Part shown: positions 1-9,772 of the stretch, piece after piece
Numbering within the stretch: position 1 is the stretch's first letter
Layout: each line of letters starts with the position of its first letter
DNA from: Eutrema japonicum
Lineage: Eukaryota > Streptophyta > Magnoliopsida > Brassicales > Brassicaceae
NCBI GenBank assembly: GCA_030161315.1
Contig: BSQW01000013.1
Coordinates: forward strand, 40,747,851-40,811,850
Reading direction: 5' to 3'
DNA: 64,000 bases
Notes under the pieces: model-generated
Told to the model about the DNA's origin: nothing
The model's database searches: none
The model's input: only the letters and a program-made list of their open reading frames with translations
Program-made: the position numbers and the translations under genes

Positions 1-1
1 T

Positions 2-388
2 GTTGTCACAGGAGAGTCGTTGGTAGCTGAAAATCGGGAAGAGCCTTCTGACGAGCCTAATGTCATAGAAGTTCTGGATCGTCCTCCTATCGTCACGAAG
101 AAAGTCATCAAACAGACTAAGGCAAAGAAGGAGGTGCAAAACAGAAGAGTCGAGAGTGCTACACATGTAACCTTAACCCATCAGAAGTATGATGGAGATT
201 CGATCGAATATAAGGTGAAATGTAAAGGGACCTCAAGACCATTTTCTAAAGCTAGGGTTCTTCTTACTCCAGAGCTGAAAGAGAAAGGACATGAGGTTGT
301 GGAGCACATGTTGCGCAGAACTCTGAAGCTGGAGATGTCAAGTTGTGGAGCCTGTTTTACCGCAAGCTCGCATTCTTATCCGCACTGA
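2..388 (+). CDS. gag-protease polyprotein, C-terminal end (partial)
   Basis: Open from the window edge (frame begins at base 2) to a TGA at 386-388. The protein matches the last ~125 residues of the A5 polyprotein (43691-46177) almost residue for residue, including the motif GDSIEYKVKCKGTSRPFSKA and the end SSCGACF. This tail lies downstream of the retropepsin-like domain and has no function I recognise. No frameshift is visible in the part shown. In a complete element, capsid and protease sequence would lie upstream, outside the window. The stop is followed within about 45 bp by a conserved short hairpin, so the frame truly ends here rather than being truncated pol. Confidence 0.8.
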   Translation, partial: VVTGESLVAENREEPSDEPNVIEVLDRPPIVTKKVIKQTKAKKEVQNRRVESATHVTLTHQKYDGDSIEYKVKCKGTSRPFSKARVLLTPELKEKGHEVVEHMLRRTLKLEMSSCGACFTASSHSYPH

Positions 389-429
389 TCGTCCGTACAG
401 TCAAGCTCATGACGTTAAACAAGCGCTGA

Positions 430-445
430 GTGGGAGGTAACCCAC
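430..445 (+). promoter_or_regulatory. Conserved hairpin after gag-protease (GTGGGAGGTAACCCAC)
   Basis: GTGGG and CCCAC arms enclose a 6-nt loop, preceded by AACAAGCGCT. The same element follows gag-protease at 21974-21989, 43634-43649 (antisense) and 29939-29952 (antisense). From memory, a similar AGCGCT...TGGGAGGCAACCCA block occurs in other Athila-like elements. Its role is unknown. Confidence 0.6.
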
Positions 446-530
446 AGGTAGTTCTGTACATATGAGTCTTTAGTTTTTCTAGTTTTGTTTTGTGTTTTGT
501 TGTGTCACGTGAATCAGATTCGGAGGTCCC

Positions 531-564
531 GTATCGATCGATACCACTTGGTATCGGTCGATAC
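531..564 (+). repeat. Paired palindrome cassette (A1 leader)
   Basis: GTATCGATCGATAC (531-544) and GTATCGGTCGATAC (551-564), 20 bp start to start. As RNA the arms pair over 14 bp, with one U-G wobble where the second copy has GG. Confidence 0.85.
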
Positions 565-1056
565 CCGTCATTTAACATACACTTTCTGGACTGACCTCCG
601 TGTGGCAAGCAAGTCATTCCATCCATTAGTATCGATCGATACTCCACGCGCAGATAAGTTCCCTATAAACCCTACGGTTTTTCCTTTCTTCTCCCACCGC
701 CTCCATCGCTCGATACCGAAACCGAAAGTTTTTCTCTCAAATTTACAAATCTTCGTTTCTCAATGGATTTGAGTAATTTTTTAGTCTATTCTGCTCGGAT
801 TTTCATGCTTTATCTCATTCTCTCACTCATTCTCACGATCTACAAGGTATGAATCAAGAATTTTCATCTTTTCAATCCGTGAACCAAGGTTTGATTTTCG
901 ACTTTTAGGCTTTTAGAACTTGTTTTGATGGATGGTTACCACTTGATTTGTGTGTTCTAGACCTAGTAGAATCTTGCATTACACCTAATTACCCATGGTT
1001 TACACTTTTGGAATTCTCAGATTTGTGTTCTTCGTGTGAGCTCGATACCTGTATCA

Positions 1057-1091
1057 GCATCGATCGATACCACATTGGTATCGGTCGATGC
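1057..1091 (+). repeat. Paired palindrome cassette with compensating outer bases
   Basis: GCATCGATCGATAC (1057-1070) and GTATCGGTCGATGC (1078-1091). The usual outer GTA...TAC pair is here GCA...TGC, so the change in one arm is matched in the other. It lies about 80 bp upstream of the second-frame ATG. Confidence 0.85.
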
Positions 1092-1158
1092 TGACTGTTT
1101 CACTTGGCCGAGATGGTGTGTTCGAGAGAGATTTTGAATTTATGATGTGTCTTTATGT

Positions 1159-1170
1159 CTTTATTTGCAG
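1159..1170 (+). promoter_or_regulatory. Putative 3' splice site in front of second frame
   Basis: The T-rich run TTTATTTGCAG abuts the ATG at 1171. The same arrangement is seen in A3 (sense TTTGCAG then ATG at 29234) and A5 (sense TTGCAG then ATC at 42937). This suggests, but does not prove, expression from a spliced subgenomic RNA. Confidence 0.5.
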
Positions 1171-2603
1171 ATGACATCTAGGCCAAAGAGAGCACGAACT
1201 TCAGACGCATCGATCTCTAATCTATCTGCTCCTACCGCCACAGTTAGAGCCCCTTGGCCTAAGCGGAACGAGAAAGCCAAGATTCCCTGCAACAGAGATT
1301 GGGAGGGAACAGATACACAGATAGCTGAGAGTAATGACTGCATTTTAAGGCCCATCTCTGAGACTTGGGACGATTATGACACGTTGTTCTACAACGCTTG
1401 GCAGGACGTTGATATACAGACCACTCGATTGTTGACCCTCAGACCATGCGAAGCCTGGGTATTGACAGGGCACTCGGCAAATTGATAAAGAAGATTGGTT
1501 TGGGGACTATGCCGTTACGCCAGTATGATTTGTACCCTGACTTGGTACGACAGTTCCTCGCGACAGTCCGAGTTTACTATCAGGATGAGGTTCTGAAAGA
1601 CGCGCTGGAAGGCACCATGACCTTCATGATTAGCGGAGTGAGATACAGGCTGCCACTCCCAGATCTTTGCGACATTTATGGCTTTCGCAGGGATTTCCGG
1701 AAAGTTGCCTTGCCTACCCAGTTTCTGGATGTGCAGGTCTTCTGGGAGCACTTCGGGAATGGAGCCTACTACTCCAAGACATCTACTCAGATGGACGTTC
1801 ATCATCCCGTTCTGCGCTGTATGGTTAGGATCCTGAGCAACACTATCTTGTGTAAGATGGAGCCTAACAAGATGTGGCTGTCCGAGCTTATCATGCTCTC
1901 CATAGGCATTGGAGACATCATCGACGACGAGAACTATGCATGGCATGAGCTCGATCTCGCGGTCAACTTAGGAGCAGTCTTTGCCCATCACCTGGTCTCT
2001 CTGAAGACCAAACCATTCGTGGGTACGAGCACGAAGACAGAGACAGTTGGTAGTCTCCTCACTCCTATCTTCCAGCATTTCGGTATCAGCACAACGAGCT
2101 ATTCGATTGTCACCACCCGCACTGTCATGGACGAGAGACATATGCAAAACCTTAGGTGGTTGAAGCCTGCGCGACACTGGTGCTTTTCCAACACAGAAGG
2201 TGATTTTCTGGTTAAGCTCTCCAACAGAGGGCAGACAGACAATGATGACGATCCCGTTCAGCTTAGTTTCGAACCTGATCCGAGCCTACTGATTGCCGCA
2301 CCTCGCACTGCACCTGCTGCTGCTGACATTCCATCTACTTCACGCCAGGGAGGACGAGCCCAGCGATCGCGAGAAGCGACTTCCTCTATCCCTGCACCAT
2401 CGTTTCCTTCTCCTTAGGAACTTTCGATGGTGCCAGCCGCCTTTCAGAAGGTGATGATAGAGAGCCTGCGGAGCATCTGGATTGCTATTTCTTGCTGCCG
2501 CTGCATGACTGACATGAACGCTGGTCCTTCGTCTCAGCCGGTTGATCCTTCTCCTGTTGATGATCCTGATTCTGATGGTGATTCTGTGGCCACGGAGGAT
2601 TAA
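1171..2603 (+). pseudogene. Family A second frame, ATHILA-ORF1-like protein
   Basis: About 477 codons from ATG 1171 (MTSRPKRARTSDAS...) to TAA 2601-2603. It is broken by a one-base frameshift near 1440-1450 and an in-frame TAG at about 2415, where A3 has TCG. The N-terminus is basic (PKRAR) and Ser/Thr-rich. The middle has a conserved block around IKKIGLG, QFLATV and RYRLPLPDLCDIYGF. The C-terminus is Pro/Ser-rich and then acidic. The central block resembles the plant retrotransposon ATHILA ORF-1 family and also the E protein at 38592-39005. I see no signal peptide or clear membrane span, so an envelope role is not supported. Position after gag-protease, with a splice-acceptor-like leader, is that of an accessory or env-position gene. 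Confidence 0.65.
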
Positions 2604-2834
2604 TCCTTCTTCTATCTGATTTTCACGTTTGCTGTTTTTTTTCCCATTTTCTTTTTATTTTCATTTGAACTTTCGTGTCTTTTATGTTTTTGGATTTGTG
2701 GATTTATGTTTCTATGATTTTTGTTGCACCTAACTTGTGTTTGAGTTGTCTCACAGTGCTTACATTTAACACATGGATCGTTTGACACATTTTTGGAGTT
2801 ACATCTGACTTTAGACGTTGAAACCGAATTACCT

Positions 2835-2905
2835 GTGTCGACCAATACTTGGTATCGATCGATACCAAGTTGGGGATCGATACCAAGTTGGGTGTCGGTC
2901 GATAC
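2835..2905 (+). repeat. Four-copy palindrome block downstream of second frame
   Basis: GTGTCGACCAATAC (2835), GTATCGATCGATAC (2852), a half copy GGATCGATACC (about 2874) and GTGTCGGTCGATAC (2892). It is the densest block of the family motif in A1. Confidence 0.75.
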
Positions 2906-3009
2906 TCGTATCCCAATACAGTAACTTCTTGTTTTTCCTAATTCTATTATGTTTCTTTTGTTTTCTTTTACCGACTCTAGGCTAGATAACACTGGAGACA
3001 GTGTTGTTT

Positions 3010-3023
3010 AAGTCTGGGGGAGG
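3010..3023 (+). promoter_or_regulatory. Internal polypurine tract (PPT1)
   Basis: AAGTCTGGGGGAGG, nearly identical to the LTR-adjacent PPT at 3974-3987 but about 960 bp upstream and directly after an AACACTG/CAGTGTT inverted repeat. The position is like a second plus-strand primer. Confidence 0.55.
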
Positions 3024-3973
3024 TAGTCGCTGACATTGTTTTTGTTTTTCTTAGAGTCAGTCGTTTTTGAGTCATTCGTTGTTTTATTGAGTCAAAATGT
3101 GTTGGAGACTGTTATCTTTTTCTTGAATCTATTGATCTGACCTTGCTTCTAAGTGACCAATGTTACAGAATCAGTTCTAGATCGACTAATGAAAAATCCA
3201 AAGGCTGACCAGTCAACTAGAAGACACTCATGTTTTCAGCAACGTTATTTAAAGCCTGAGCCAAATTTTTCACTTCATCAATGTGGTTAGTATCCATAGA
3301 GCTTGATTCATCATTCGTATCTGACAAAGGAACCCACGTGTTTAAAATAATGGTATTTCTCTCCTTGTTACAAGTTAATAAGATGCATTAAAAGATGAAA
3401 TGATTATCTTCTGAGTAGAGGGTTAGGAAAATTTCCAGCGATCCCATTATTCTACTTAAGAGGAAATGATCATACAAAGGTGGAAGCAAGGTTAGGAAAA
3501 TTTCATGTGATACCATTATTCGCCTACACCTTTGATTACTTTTGAGGGAAGAACCAGGGATTTGGTGGCAAACACCATCAATACTTGCCTCTCGAACCTT
3601 AATCTGTACATGCAAGAGATATAATTAGAAATAAGTCTGGAGGAGAGAAATATTACCAGAAAGTGTGAAATTGGATGGTTCCTTGTCATGATATTGTATG
3701 GGAAAGAATCTAGACGGTTCTTGGTATTAATCACAGCGATGAAACTGGCAATGATGGCTTGATTGAACAATGATGTGAAATAACGTGTGTAGTCTGGAAA
3801 CCTGCGAATGTCTTCGGAGAAGTACATGGTGATTAGATCTGGAACTGGTTATGTGATACGTGGAGCACTAAGGAAAAGGGTCATTGCAGTGTTTCAAGAA
3901 CAAGTGAGTCTCTACGTTTTCAAACCTCTTTCTCTGGTTTAGTCTTCTATTTGCTTGAGGGCAAGCAAAGGCT

Positions 3974-3987
3974 AAGTCTGGGGGAGT
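3974..3987 (+). promoter_or_regulatory. Polypurine tract next to 3' LTR (PPT2)
   Basis: AAGTCTGGGGGAGT immediately before the LTR start TGATATATCATGG at 3988, as expected for a plus-strand primer. Confidence 0.8.
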
Positions 3988-4737
3988 TGATATATCATGG
4001 TTTTTAACCTGTTTAAGCCATGATATGAGTCCGTTTTATAGAGTATTTCTACTATTTCGTAGTGGTTTAGAGTATTTTACAGGTTTTAGCACGTTTGGAG
4101 TATAATTGGAGATATTGGAGCTTTCTGGAGCATTTTGGAGCAAAGCAACGTTCGTGTAGCTGAGTACCAGATTTGAAGCATCAGTGTCGATCGATACTGC
4201 CTAGTATCGGTCAATACTCGTCGAAGCAGACACGACCCGCGACTTTAATGAAGAGTTGAAGAATTACAAAGTTGCCCATAAGACTTTACAATTTACAAGA
4301 AGACCCAAAACGTGATTTAGTTATTTATTAGGATTTTACAGCCACTTTCATGGTTATGCTTTATTTTATTCTGGTTTTGTGAGAGAGCTTTTGAAAGGAG
4401 ACAAGTCTGAAACTATGTTCGTCCGAGAGAAGATTTCGAACCCTCTTGTTACTCTTTCTATTTTATTTGATGATTTATTCAAACATGTTAATTGCTTCAA
4501 TTTTCATGTCTTAGTAGATCTCTTTTTAGGTTTAGGGTTCTCATAAGGGTTATCTCTAAATGCTAGGTTGATTAGTTGATTAGGATTCACCATCTTAATT
4601 AGTTCTTCGCCATAGGTTGTTTCTAAAAGCTAATTCTGGATTGATCACCTAGAACTTAGACCTTAGGATAATTGATTAGGCACGAGAGTGCGATTAATTA
4701 CCTGATAGAACCTAAGGTGAGCAAAATAACTATTCAC
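3988..4737 (+). repeat. A1 3' LTR, truncated
   Basis: Starts TGATATATCATGG and matches the first ~750 bp of the ~1.15 kb family LTR (compare 23226-24378). Contains the LTR cassette at 4184-4217. It stops at GCAAAATAACTATTC, the same LTR position at which the inverted A2 LTR stops. Confidence 0.85.
4184..4217 (+). repeat. LTR palindrome cassette (A1)
   Basis: GTGTCGATCGATAC and GTATCGGTCAATAC, 20 bp apart start to start. Equivalent LTR cassettes are at 5305-5338, 9543-9576, 15556-15589, 23423-23456 and 47613-47646. Confidence 0.8.
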
Positions 4738-4796
4738 ATTGAGAGGTTTGAGGATCTGGTTACAAGCATCTAGAGCAATGGAGTGTCCTATGATAT
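4738..4796 (+). other. gag-derived filler between inverted LTRs
   Basis: About 59 bp encoding a piece of family A gag (IERFEDLVTSI, a stop, then SNGVSYD) lies between the two inverted LTR fragments. It matches gag sequence such as that near 19630 and is out of place here, so it marks a rearrangement. Confidence 0.7.
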
Positions 4797-5534
4797 ATTT
4801 GCGAATAGTTATTTTGCTCTCCTTAGGCTCTATCAGGTAATTAATCGCACTGTCGTGCCTAATCAATTATCCTAAGATCTATGTTCTAGGTAGCTAATCT
4901 AGAACAAGCTTTGAACACAACCTAAAGTGAAGAAATAATTCATATGGTGAATCTTAATAAACTAATCAACCTAGCATTCAGAGAAAACCCTTATGAGAAC
5001 CCTGAACCTAAAGTGGATCTACTCAGACATGGAGAATAAAAACAGCATGATTGAATAGATCATCAAAGAAATCAATAAAAACAAGAGTTTAGAGTTGTCT
5101 CTCCAAAAACCAAAGTAGAATCAAGAATAATGAAAGCCTAGAACAAAAGCATAGAACAAAGCATAGCCATGAAAGTGGTTGTAAAACCTAATTAAATAGT
5201 CTAAACACGAATTGGGGTCTTCTTGTAAATATCAAAGTCTTCTGGGCAAGTTCTGCAATTCTTCAAACTTCATTAAAAGTCGCGTGTCGTGTCTGCTGCG
5301 ATGGGTATCGATCGATACCAAGGGGTATTGATCGATGCTTGACGTAAAATCGGGTACTCAGCAACACGAACTTCAGCTTAGCTCCAGAATTCTCCATAAA
5401 GCTCATATATCTCCAATTATGCTCCAAACGTGCTACAACCTGTAAAAGACTCTAAAACACTACGAAATAATAGAAAAACTCTATAAAACGGACTTACATC
5501 ATGGCCTAAAAGAGGTAAAAACCATGATATATCA
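4797..5534 (-). repeat. A2 3' LTR, truncated
   Basis: Antisense TGATATATCATGG ends at 5534. It covers the first ~740 bp of the LTR and forms an inverted repeat with 3988-4737. The two copies differ at many bases, so they are different insertions or an old duplication. Confidence 0.85.
5305..5338. repeat. LTR palindrome cassette (A2 3' LTR)
   Basis: GTATCGATCGATAC and GTATTGATCGATGC, 20 bp apart. Confidence 0.8.
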
Positions 5535-6587
5535 ACTTCTCCAGACTTAGCCTTTGCTTGCCCTCAAGCAAATAGAAGACTAAACCAGAGAAAGAGGTTC
5601 GAAAACGTAGAGACTCACCTGTTCATGAAACATTGCAATGACCCTTTTCCCAAGCACTGAAATGTCACCTAACCAGCTTTTTGATCTAACCACCATGTAC
5701 TTCTCCTTAGACATTCGCAGCTTCCCAGACTACACACATTATCTCACAGCATCGTTCAATTAAGCCTTCCTAACCAGTTTCATTGCTGCGATTAATACCA
5801 AGAACCTTCTAGATTCTTTCCCATACAATATCATGACAAGGAACCATCCAATTTCACACTTTTTGGTATTATTTCTCTCCCCCATACTTATTTCCTATAT
5901 TGTTCTCTTTTTTTTTAGATCTGCATATACAAATCAAGGTATGAGACGCGAGTATTGATGGTGTTTGCCACCGAATCCCCGGTTCTTCCTCTCAAAGTAT
6001 CAAAGGATGTAGGCGAATAATGGCATTATTGGAAAATCCTAACCTCGCTTCCAATCCTTTGTGTGATCATTCCCTCTAAAGTAGAATAATGGGATTGCTG
6101 GAAATTTTCCTAACCCTCTACTCAGAAGAAAATCATTTCATCTTTTAATGCACTTATTTATTAACTTGTAATAGGGAGAGAAATAGCATTATTTTAAACA
6201 TGTGGGTTCTTTTGTCAGATACGAATGAGGAATCAAGCTCTATGGATACTAACCACATCGATGAAGTGAAAAAATTTGGCACCGGCTTTAAGGAACTTTG
6301 CTGGAAACATAAGTGTCTCTTGGTTAAACGGTCAGCCTTTGGATTTTTCATTAGTCGATCTAGAGCTAATTCTGTAACAATGGTCACTTAGAAGCAAGGT
6401 CAGATCAATAGGTGCAAGAAAAATATCATAGTCTCAGACAAAGTTTTGACTCAATAAAACAACGCATGACTCAAAAACGGACTGACTCTAAGAAAAACAA
6501 AAACAAAGTCTGCGACTTCCTCCCCCAGACTTGACAAACACTGTCCCCAGTATTATCTATCCTAGAGTAGGTTAGCAGAGGCCAGCC
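5535..6587 (-). other. A2 3' noncoding region
   Basis: Antisense copy of the PPT1-to-PPT2 region: PPT2 at 5535-5550 (degenerate, CTTCTCCAGACTTAG on + strand) and PPT1 at 6519-6532. No gene. Open frames at 6154-6391 on both strands are chance frames in this conserved non-coding block; equivalents in A3 and A5 are not conserved as proteins. Confidence 0.7.
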
Positions 6588-8208
6588 CTATAGAGCTTCT
6601 TCAAAAGTGAACGAGTGGGGAATCCTTCGTACCATCTTCCCAAAGCCACACAGCTGCTTTGGAGTGATGGGGGCTCGGAGGTGTTGGGGAATAGGATTCA
6701 GCTTCTTGGGCTTGTGAAGTCTGTAAAAACTGATACGCAGCTCCTTTGCAGTATCTGGGCGAGTATCGATCGATACAGAGAGGGTATCGATCGATGCTTG
6801 CTCTTTCGAGACGTCCTTGACATATTTTTGGACGGGTGTCGATCGATACTTTAGGGTATCGGTCGATACAGGGGTGGTGTTCGAAGTCTCATCGTCCGAT
6901 ATATCATCAACAAAAGGCAGCTCCACAACAGGCTTATCAAGCATAGCTTTGCATCTGGCATCCTCCCATTCCTTCTTTGTCATCTTAGGAGGCATAGGAT
7001 AAGGTATTTTGGGTTTGTACAGCCTCTCCGTGACAATTTCGGGCTCCTTCTTGATCTGCATCTCAGCATCGATCGATACTGGATGGGTATCGATCGACAC
7101 ACGGGATTTTGGATCCTCTCGTGCAGGTGTTTGGACTGGTATCGATCGATACACGGGGGTTTTCATTCAACACGAAATTTTCTGCTATTTGAGTTTCCAG
7201 CATCTTCTGATGAATACTGAGAGACTCAAATTTCCCATTCAGATCTGTGTACATAGCGTCCATCTTCCCATTTAGGTTTAGTGTCATCTTCTGATGTCCC
7301 AGAAGAAGTTGTTCAAGCATGGATTCCATCTTACTCTCAGAAGGTCTGGGTGGTGTGGGTGGGCATTGATACCTTTGATCTTGAAATCCATCTCCATCAA
7401 TGTGGTTAACAAATTCTACTCCATCTTTTTTAGCAAAACGAACAGCCTTCTGCTGCTTGTCCATCAACAAATCTAGCTTAGCATTTACCTCAGCAATCTT
7501 ACTGCAATCCAAGTTACCAACTTGCTTCTTGCGCTCCATGTCTGCATTCTCGGTATTGTTGCTAGAAACCAAATTCTCAATAAGCACATAGGCATCGTCA
7601 GGATATCTCGTGTATAAATTTCCATTGCTCGCAGCATCTAGAGCCATCTGATACCTCCAATCGATTCCTCTGTAGAAAGTACCCATTAGTTGAACCTGAG
7701 TGAAACCATGGTGCGGACAATCTCTCTGATATGACTTGAAACGAATCCAAGCAGCCTTGAGTGCCTCAGTCGGTCCTTGAGAAAACTGAGAAATCTTGTT
7801 CCTGAGATCCTCGGATCTCGCATCATCGTAGAAGTTGTTCAGGAACGCATTCTTCGTCTCATACCATGTAGTCAGCGAACCAGGAGACAACTGCTTCAGC
7901 CAGTAAGTTGCTTCTCCACCAAGAGAGTATGGGAAGAGCTTGCAGAAGAGGTAATCATACGACACTCCATTGCTCTTGATGCTTGTAACCAGATCCGCAA
8001 ACCTCTCAATGTGATCCATAGGGTGTTCATGTGGAAAACCAAGAAAAAGATGTTGACCCACAAGAGTGTAGTATGCAGGTTTCAGCTCAAAGTCATCCCT
8101 CTGAAAAGCAGGAAGGCGAATCGCTGATCGATTGGCATAGAAATGATCAGGCCTGTTGTATTCACCAATCGTTCTACCGCGAGCAGCCACATTATTCCCT
8201 GCATTCAC
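6588..8208 (-). pseudogene. gag: gag polyprotein (A2), degenerate
   Basis: Capsid-like gag. From 8208 it reads GRTIGEYNRPD, then FELKPAYYTLVGQH, HPMDHIERF, KLFPYSLGGEATYWLKQL and TRYPDDAYVLIENL, the same order as the A4 and A5 gag (Retrotrans_gag-type domain). The N-terminal ~80 residues upstream (8210-8420) are out of frame and partly deleted. Near 7100-7160 the reading shifts into a second frame running to 6588. The linker between gag and the missing protease carries in-frame copies of the cassette, read as VSIDT and IDRY-type peptides. The frame ends at FTFEEAL, before any protease. No zinc knuckle is present, as in the sister copies. Confidence 0.75.
6763..7153. repeat. Palindrome cassettes in A2 gag linker
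   Basis: Pairs at 6763-6797, 6836-6869 and 7066-7100 plus a single copy at 7140-7153, all variants of GTATCGATCGATAC. They lie inside coding frame, so here the cassette is also translated. Confidence 0.85.
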
Positions 8209-8463
8209 AGCAATTGCAGGGAAAATGATATTTCAAGCGACAACAGGAGCATGTGGAATGATGTTCCCCTCTCCATTCAGACGTTGTCCTCTCTCGTTGC
8301 ACAACTAACCCTCTTGGTCTCTCAAAGTTCCAGCAGCATCCTGAATCAGAATCATCGTGTTGTTCATCTCTGCTGGCTTCTTTGCTTTCATGTTTGCACG
8401 TTCCAAATTCACACCTGAAACACACTAAGCAAAGCACGTAAGTAATAAAAAAAAATACATTGA

Positions 8464-8550
8464 GTATTGATCGACACTGGGTGGTGTCGATCGATATCAA
8501 CAAAAGAAGACGACGAGTATCGACCGATACCAGGTAGTATCGATCGATAC
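8464..8550. repeat. Two leader palindrome cassettes (A2)
   Basis: Pairs 8464/8484 and 8517/8537, each 20 bp start to start, between PBS and gag. In the first pair GACAC in one arm faces GTGTC in the other. Positional equivalents are 19038-19125 (A4) and 46517-46603 (A5). Confidence 0.85.
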
Positions 8551-8600
8551 CGACGAGCTTAGTCGAAATTCAACAGCTAAAATCTAATGGCGAAATTGAG

Positions 8601-8618
8601 TCCCCGGCAACGGCGCCA
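8601..8618 (-). promoter_or_regulatory. Primer binding site, tRNA-Asp type
   Basis: The sense strand reads TGGCGCCGTTGCCGGGGA, complementary to the 3' end of plant tRNA-Asp(GUC) including CCA, 4 bp inside the 5' LTR. Confidence 0.85.
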
Positions 8619-8622
8619 AATT

Positions 8623-9772
8623 TGATATGCTCAAATTAATACCCTAAAAAGTACTAAGCAGTAATTGCAGTATAGTAGGGGTCGAACACAAGGACTCAGA
8701 GAAATCACACAATAGATTGTATAGTATCGAATAAAGCTAAGCAGTTTAGATGAAAGTAAAAGCGATAAGCAGTAAACGAGTTGTAAATTCGATGGAATAA
8801 ATATAGGTTCGGAGTTTTTATCAGGAAATCAATGAATGCAGGTAAACTAACTAACATGATTCAGATTTAGCGCTGTTCTTGAACTTAAATCACTAAGCTA
8901 TAATTAACCAACTGACGTTGCGAGAATTATCTAAATCTAAATCCTAGGAATTCTGAATCTCTTTGCGAATCCAAAAGTCTAAATCAGCGTTTAGATCAGG
9001 TTTAATTTGTTCACAAAACAACTAAACCAAATCTCTTTGCGAATAGTTATTTTGCTCTCCTTAGGTTCTATCAGGTAATTAATCGCACTGTCGTGCCTAA
9101 TCAATTATCCTAAGATCTATGTTCTAGGTAGCTAATCTAGAACAAGCTTTGAACACAACCTAAAGTGAAGAACTAATTCAGATGGTGAATCTTAATAAAC
9201 TAATCAACCTAGCATTCAGAGAAAACCCTTATGAGAACCCTGAACCTAAAGTGGATCTACTCAGACATGGAGAATAAAAACAGCATGATTGAATAGATCA
9301 TCAAAGAAATCAATAAAAACAGGAGTTTAGAGTTGTCTCTCTAAAAACCAAAGTAGAATCAAGAATAATGAAAGCCTAGAACAAAAGCATATAACAAAGC
9401 ATAGCCATGAAAGTGGCTGTAAAACCTAATTAAATAGTCTAAACACGAATTGGGGTCTTCTTGTAAATATCAAAGTCTTCTGGGCAAGTTCTGCAATTCT
9501 TTAAACTTCATTAAAAGTCGCGGGTCGTGTCTGCTGCGATGGGTATCGATCGATACCAAGGGGTATCGATCGATGCTTGACGTAAAATCGGGTACTCAGC
9601 AACACGAACTTCAGCTTCGCTCCAAAATGATGCAGAAAGCTCCAATATCTCCAATTATTCACCAAACGTGCTACAACCTGTAAAGGACTCTAAAACACTA
9701 CGAAATAATAGAAAGACTCTATAAAATGGACTTACATCATGGCCTAAAAGTGGTAAAAACCATGATATATCA
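8623..9772 (-). repeat. A2 5' LTR, full length (1150 bp)
   Basis: Bounded by TGATAT...ATATCA termini. Contains the cassette at 9543-9576. This is one of the best family references for LTR length. Confidence 0.85.
9543..9576. repeat. LTR palindrome cassette (A2 5' LTR)
   Basis: GTATCGATCGATAC and GTATCGATCGATGC, 20 bp apart. Confidence 0.85.

Larger units (their letters stand above)
389..1170 (+). other. A1 leader between gag-protease and second frame
   Basis: No credible coding sequence. It holds the conserved hairpin at 430-445, two palindrome cassettes (531-564, 1057-1091), and a T-rich tract ending in a splice-acceptor-like TTTGCAG directly before the second-frame ATG. Equivalent leaders occur at 29235-29992 (A3) and 42938-43690 (A5). 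Confidence 0.7.
2604..3987 (+). other. A1 3' noncoding region
   Basis: Non-coding. Contains a palindrome block (2835-2905), an inverted repeat AACACTG...CAGTGTT (2989-3006), PPT-like tract 1 (3010-3023), a degenerate middle tract (AAGTCTGGAGGAGA, about 3632) and the PPT next to the LTR (3974-3987). The ~960 bp between the first and last tract is conserved in A2, A3, A4 and A5 but has no frame conserved between copies. Confidence 0.7.
1..4737 (+). mobile_element. Family A (Athila-like) LTR retrotransposon copy A1, 5' end outside window
   Basis: Partial element in the order gag-protease end (2-388), conserved hairpin, leader, second frame (1171-2603), 3' region with purine tracts, and a truncated 3' LTR from 3988. 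The same order recurs in A3, A4 and A5, which fixes the family. No reverse transcriptase, RNase H or integrase lies between the protease frame and the second frame, so this copy is non-autonomous. It ends abruptly inside the LTR at about 4737, where it meets a gag-derived filler and then an inverted LTR. The Athila-clade assignment comes from protein resemblance and from the tRNA-Asp PBS seen in sister copies. Confidence 0.85.
4797..9772 (-). mobile_element. Family A copy A2, with deleted protease and second frame
   Basis: Antisense element. 5' LTR 8623-9772, PBS 8601-8618, degenerate gag 6588-8208, 3' region 5535-6587, 3' LTR fragment 4797-5534. The frame stops after FTFEEAL and the sequence jumps straight to the AACACTG/PPT1 block, so protease, tail and second frame are missing. 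No target duplication can be tested because the left LTR is truncated. Confidence 0.85.

Noticed and set aside
531..565. CRISPR-like repeat-spacer arrangement of the cassettes
   Set aside because: Repeats are 14 bp, palindromic and paired, dispersed over 47 kb inside a plant retrotransposon, with no regular spacers and no cas genes.
1446..2417. Second frame as an envelope glycoprotein
   Set aside because: Position fits, but I see no signal peptide, transmembrane segment or furin-type site, and the central block resembles ATHILA ORF-1 proteins instead.
6154..6391. Overlapping 63- and 77-residue frames, with a similar frame at 17050-17349 and 42278-42463
   Set aside because: The conserved 3' non-coding block of family A gives these frames; lengths and frames differ between copies.
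8601..8618. tRNA-Asp gene
   Set aside because: Only 18 bases match the tRNA 3' end and they abut an LTR, so this is a primer binding site. The same applies to TGGTATCAGAGC at 12007 and 32175 (initiator Met).
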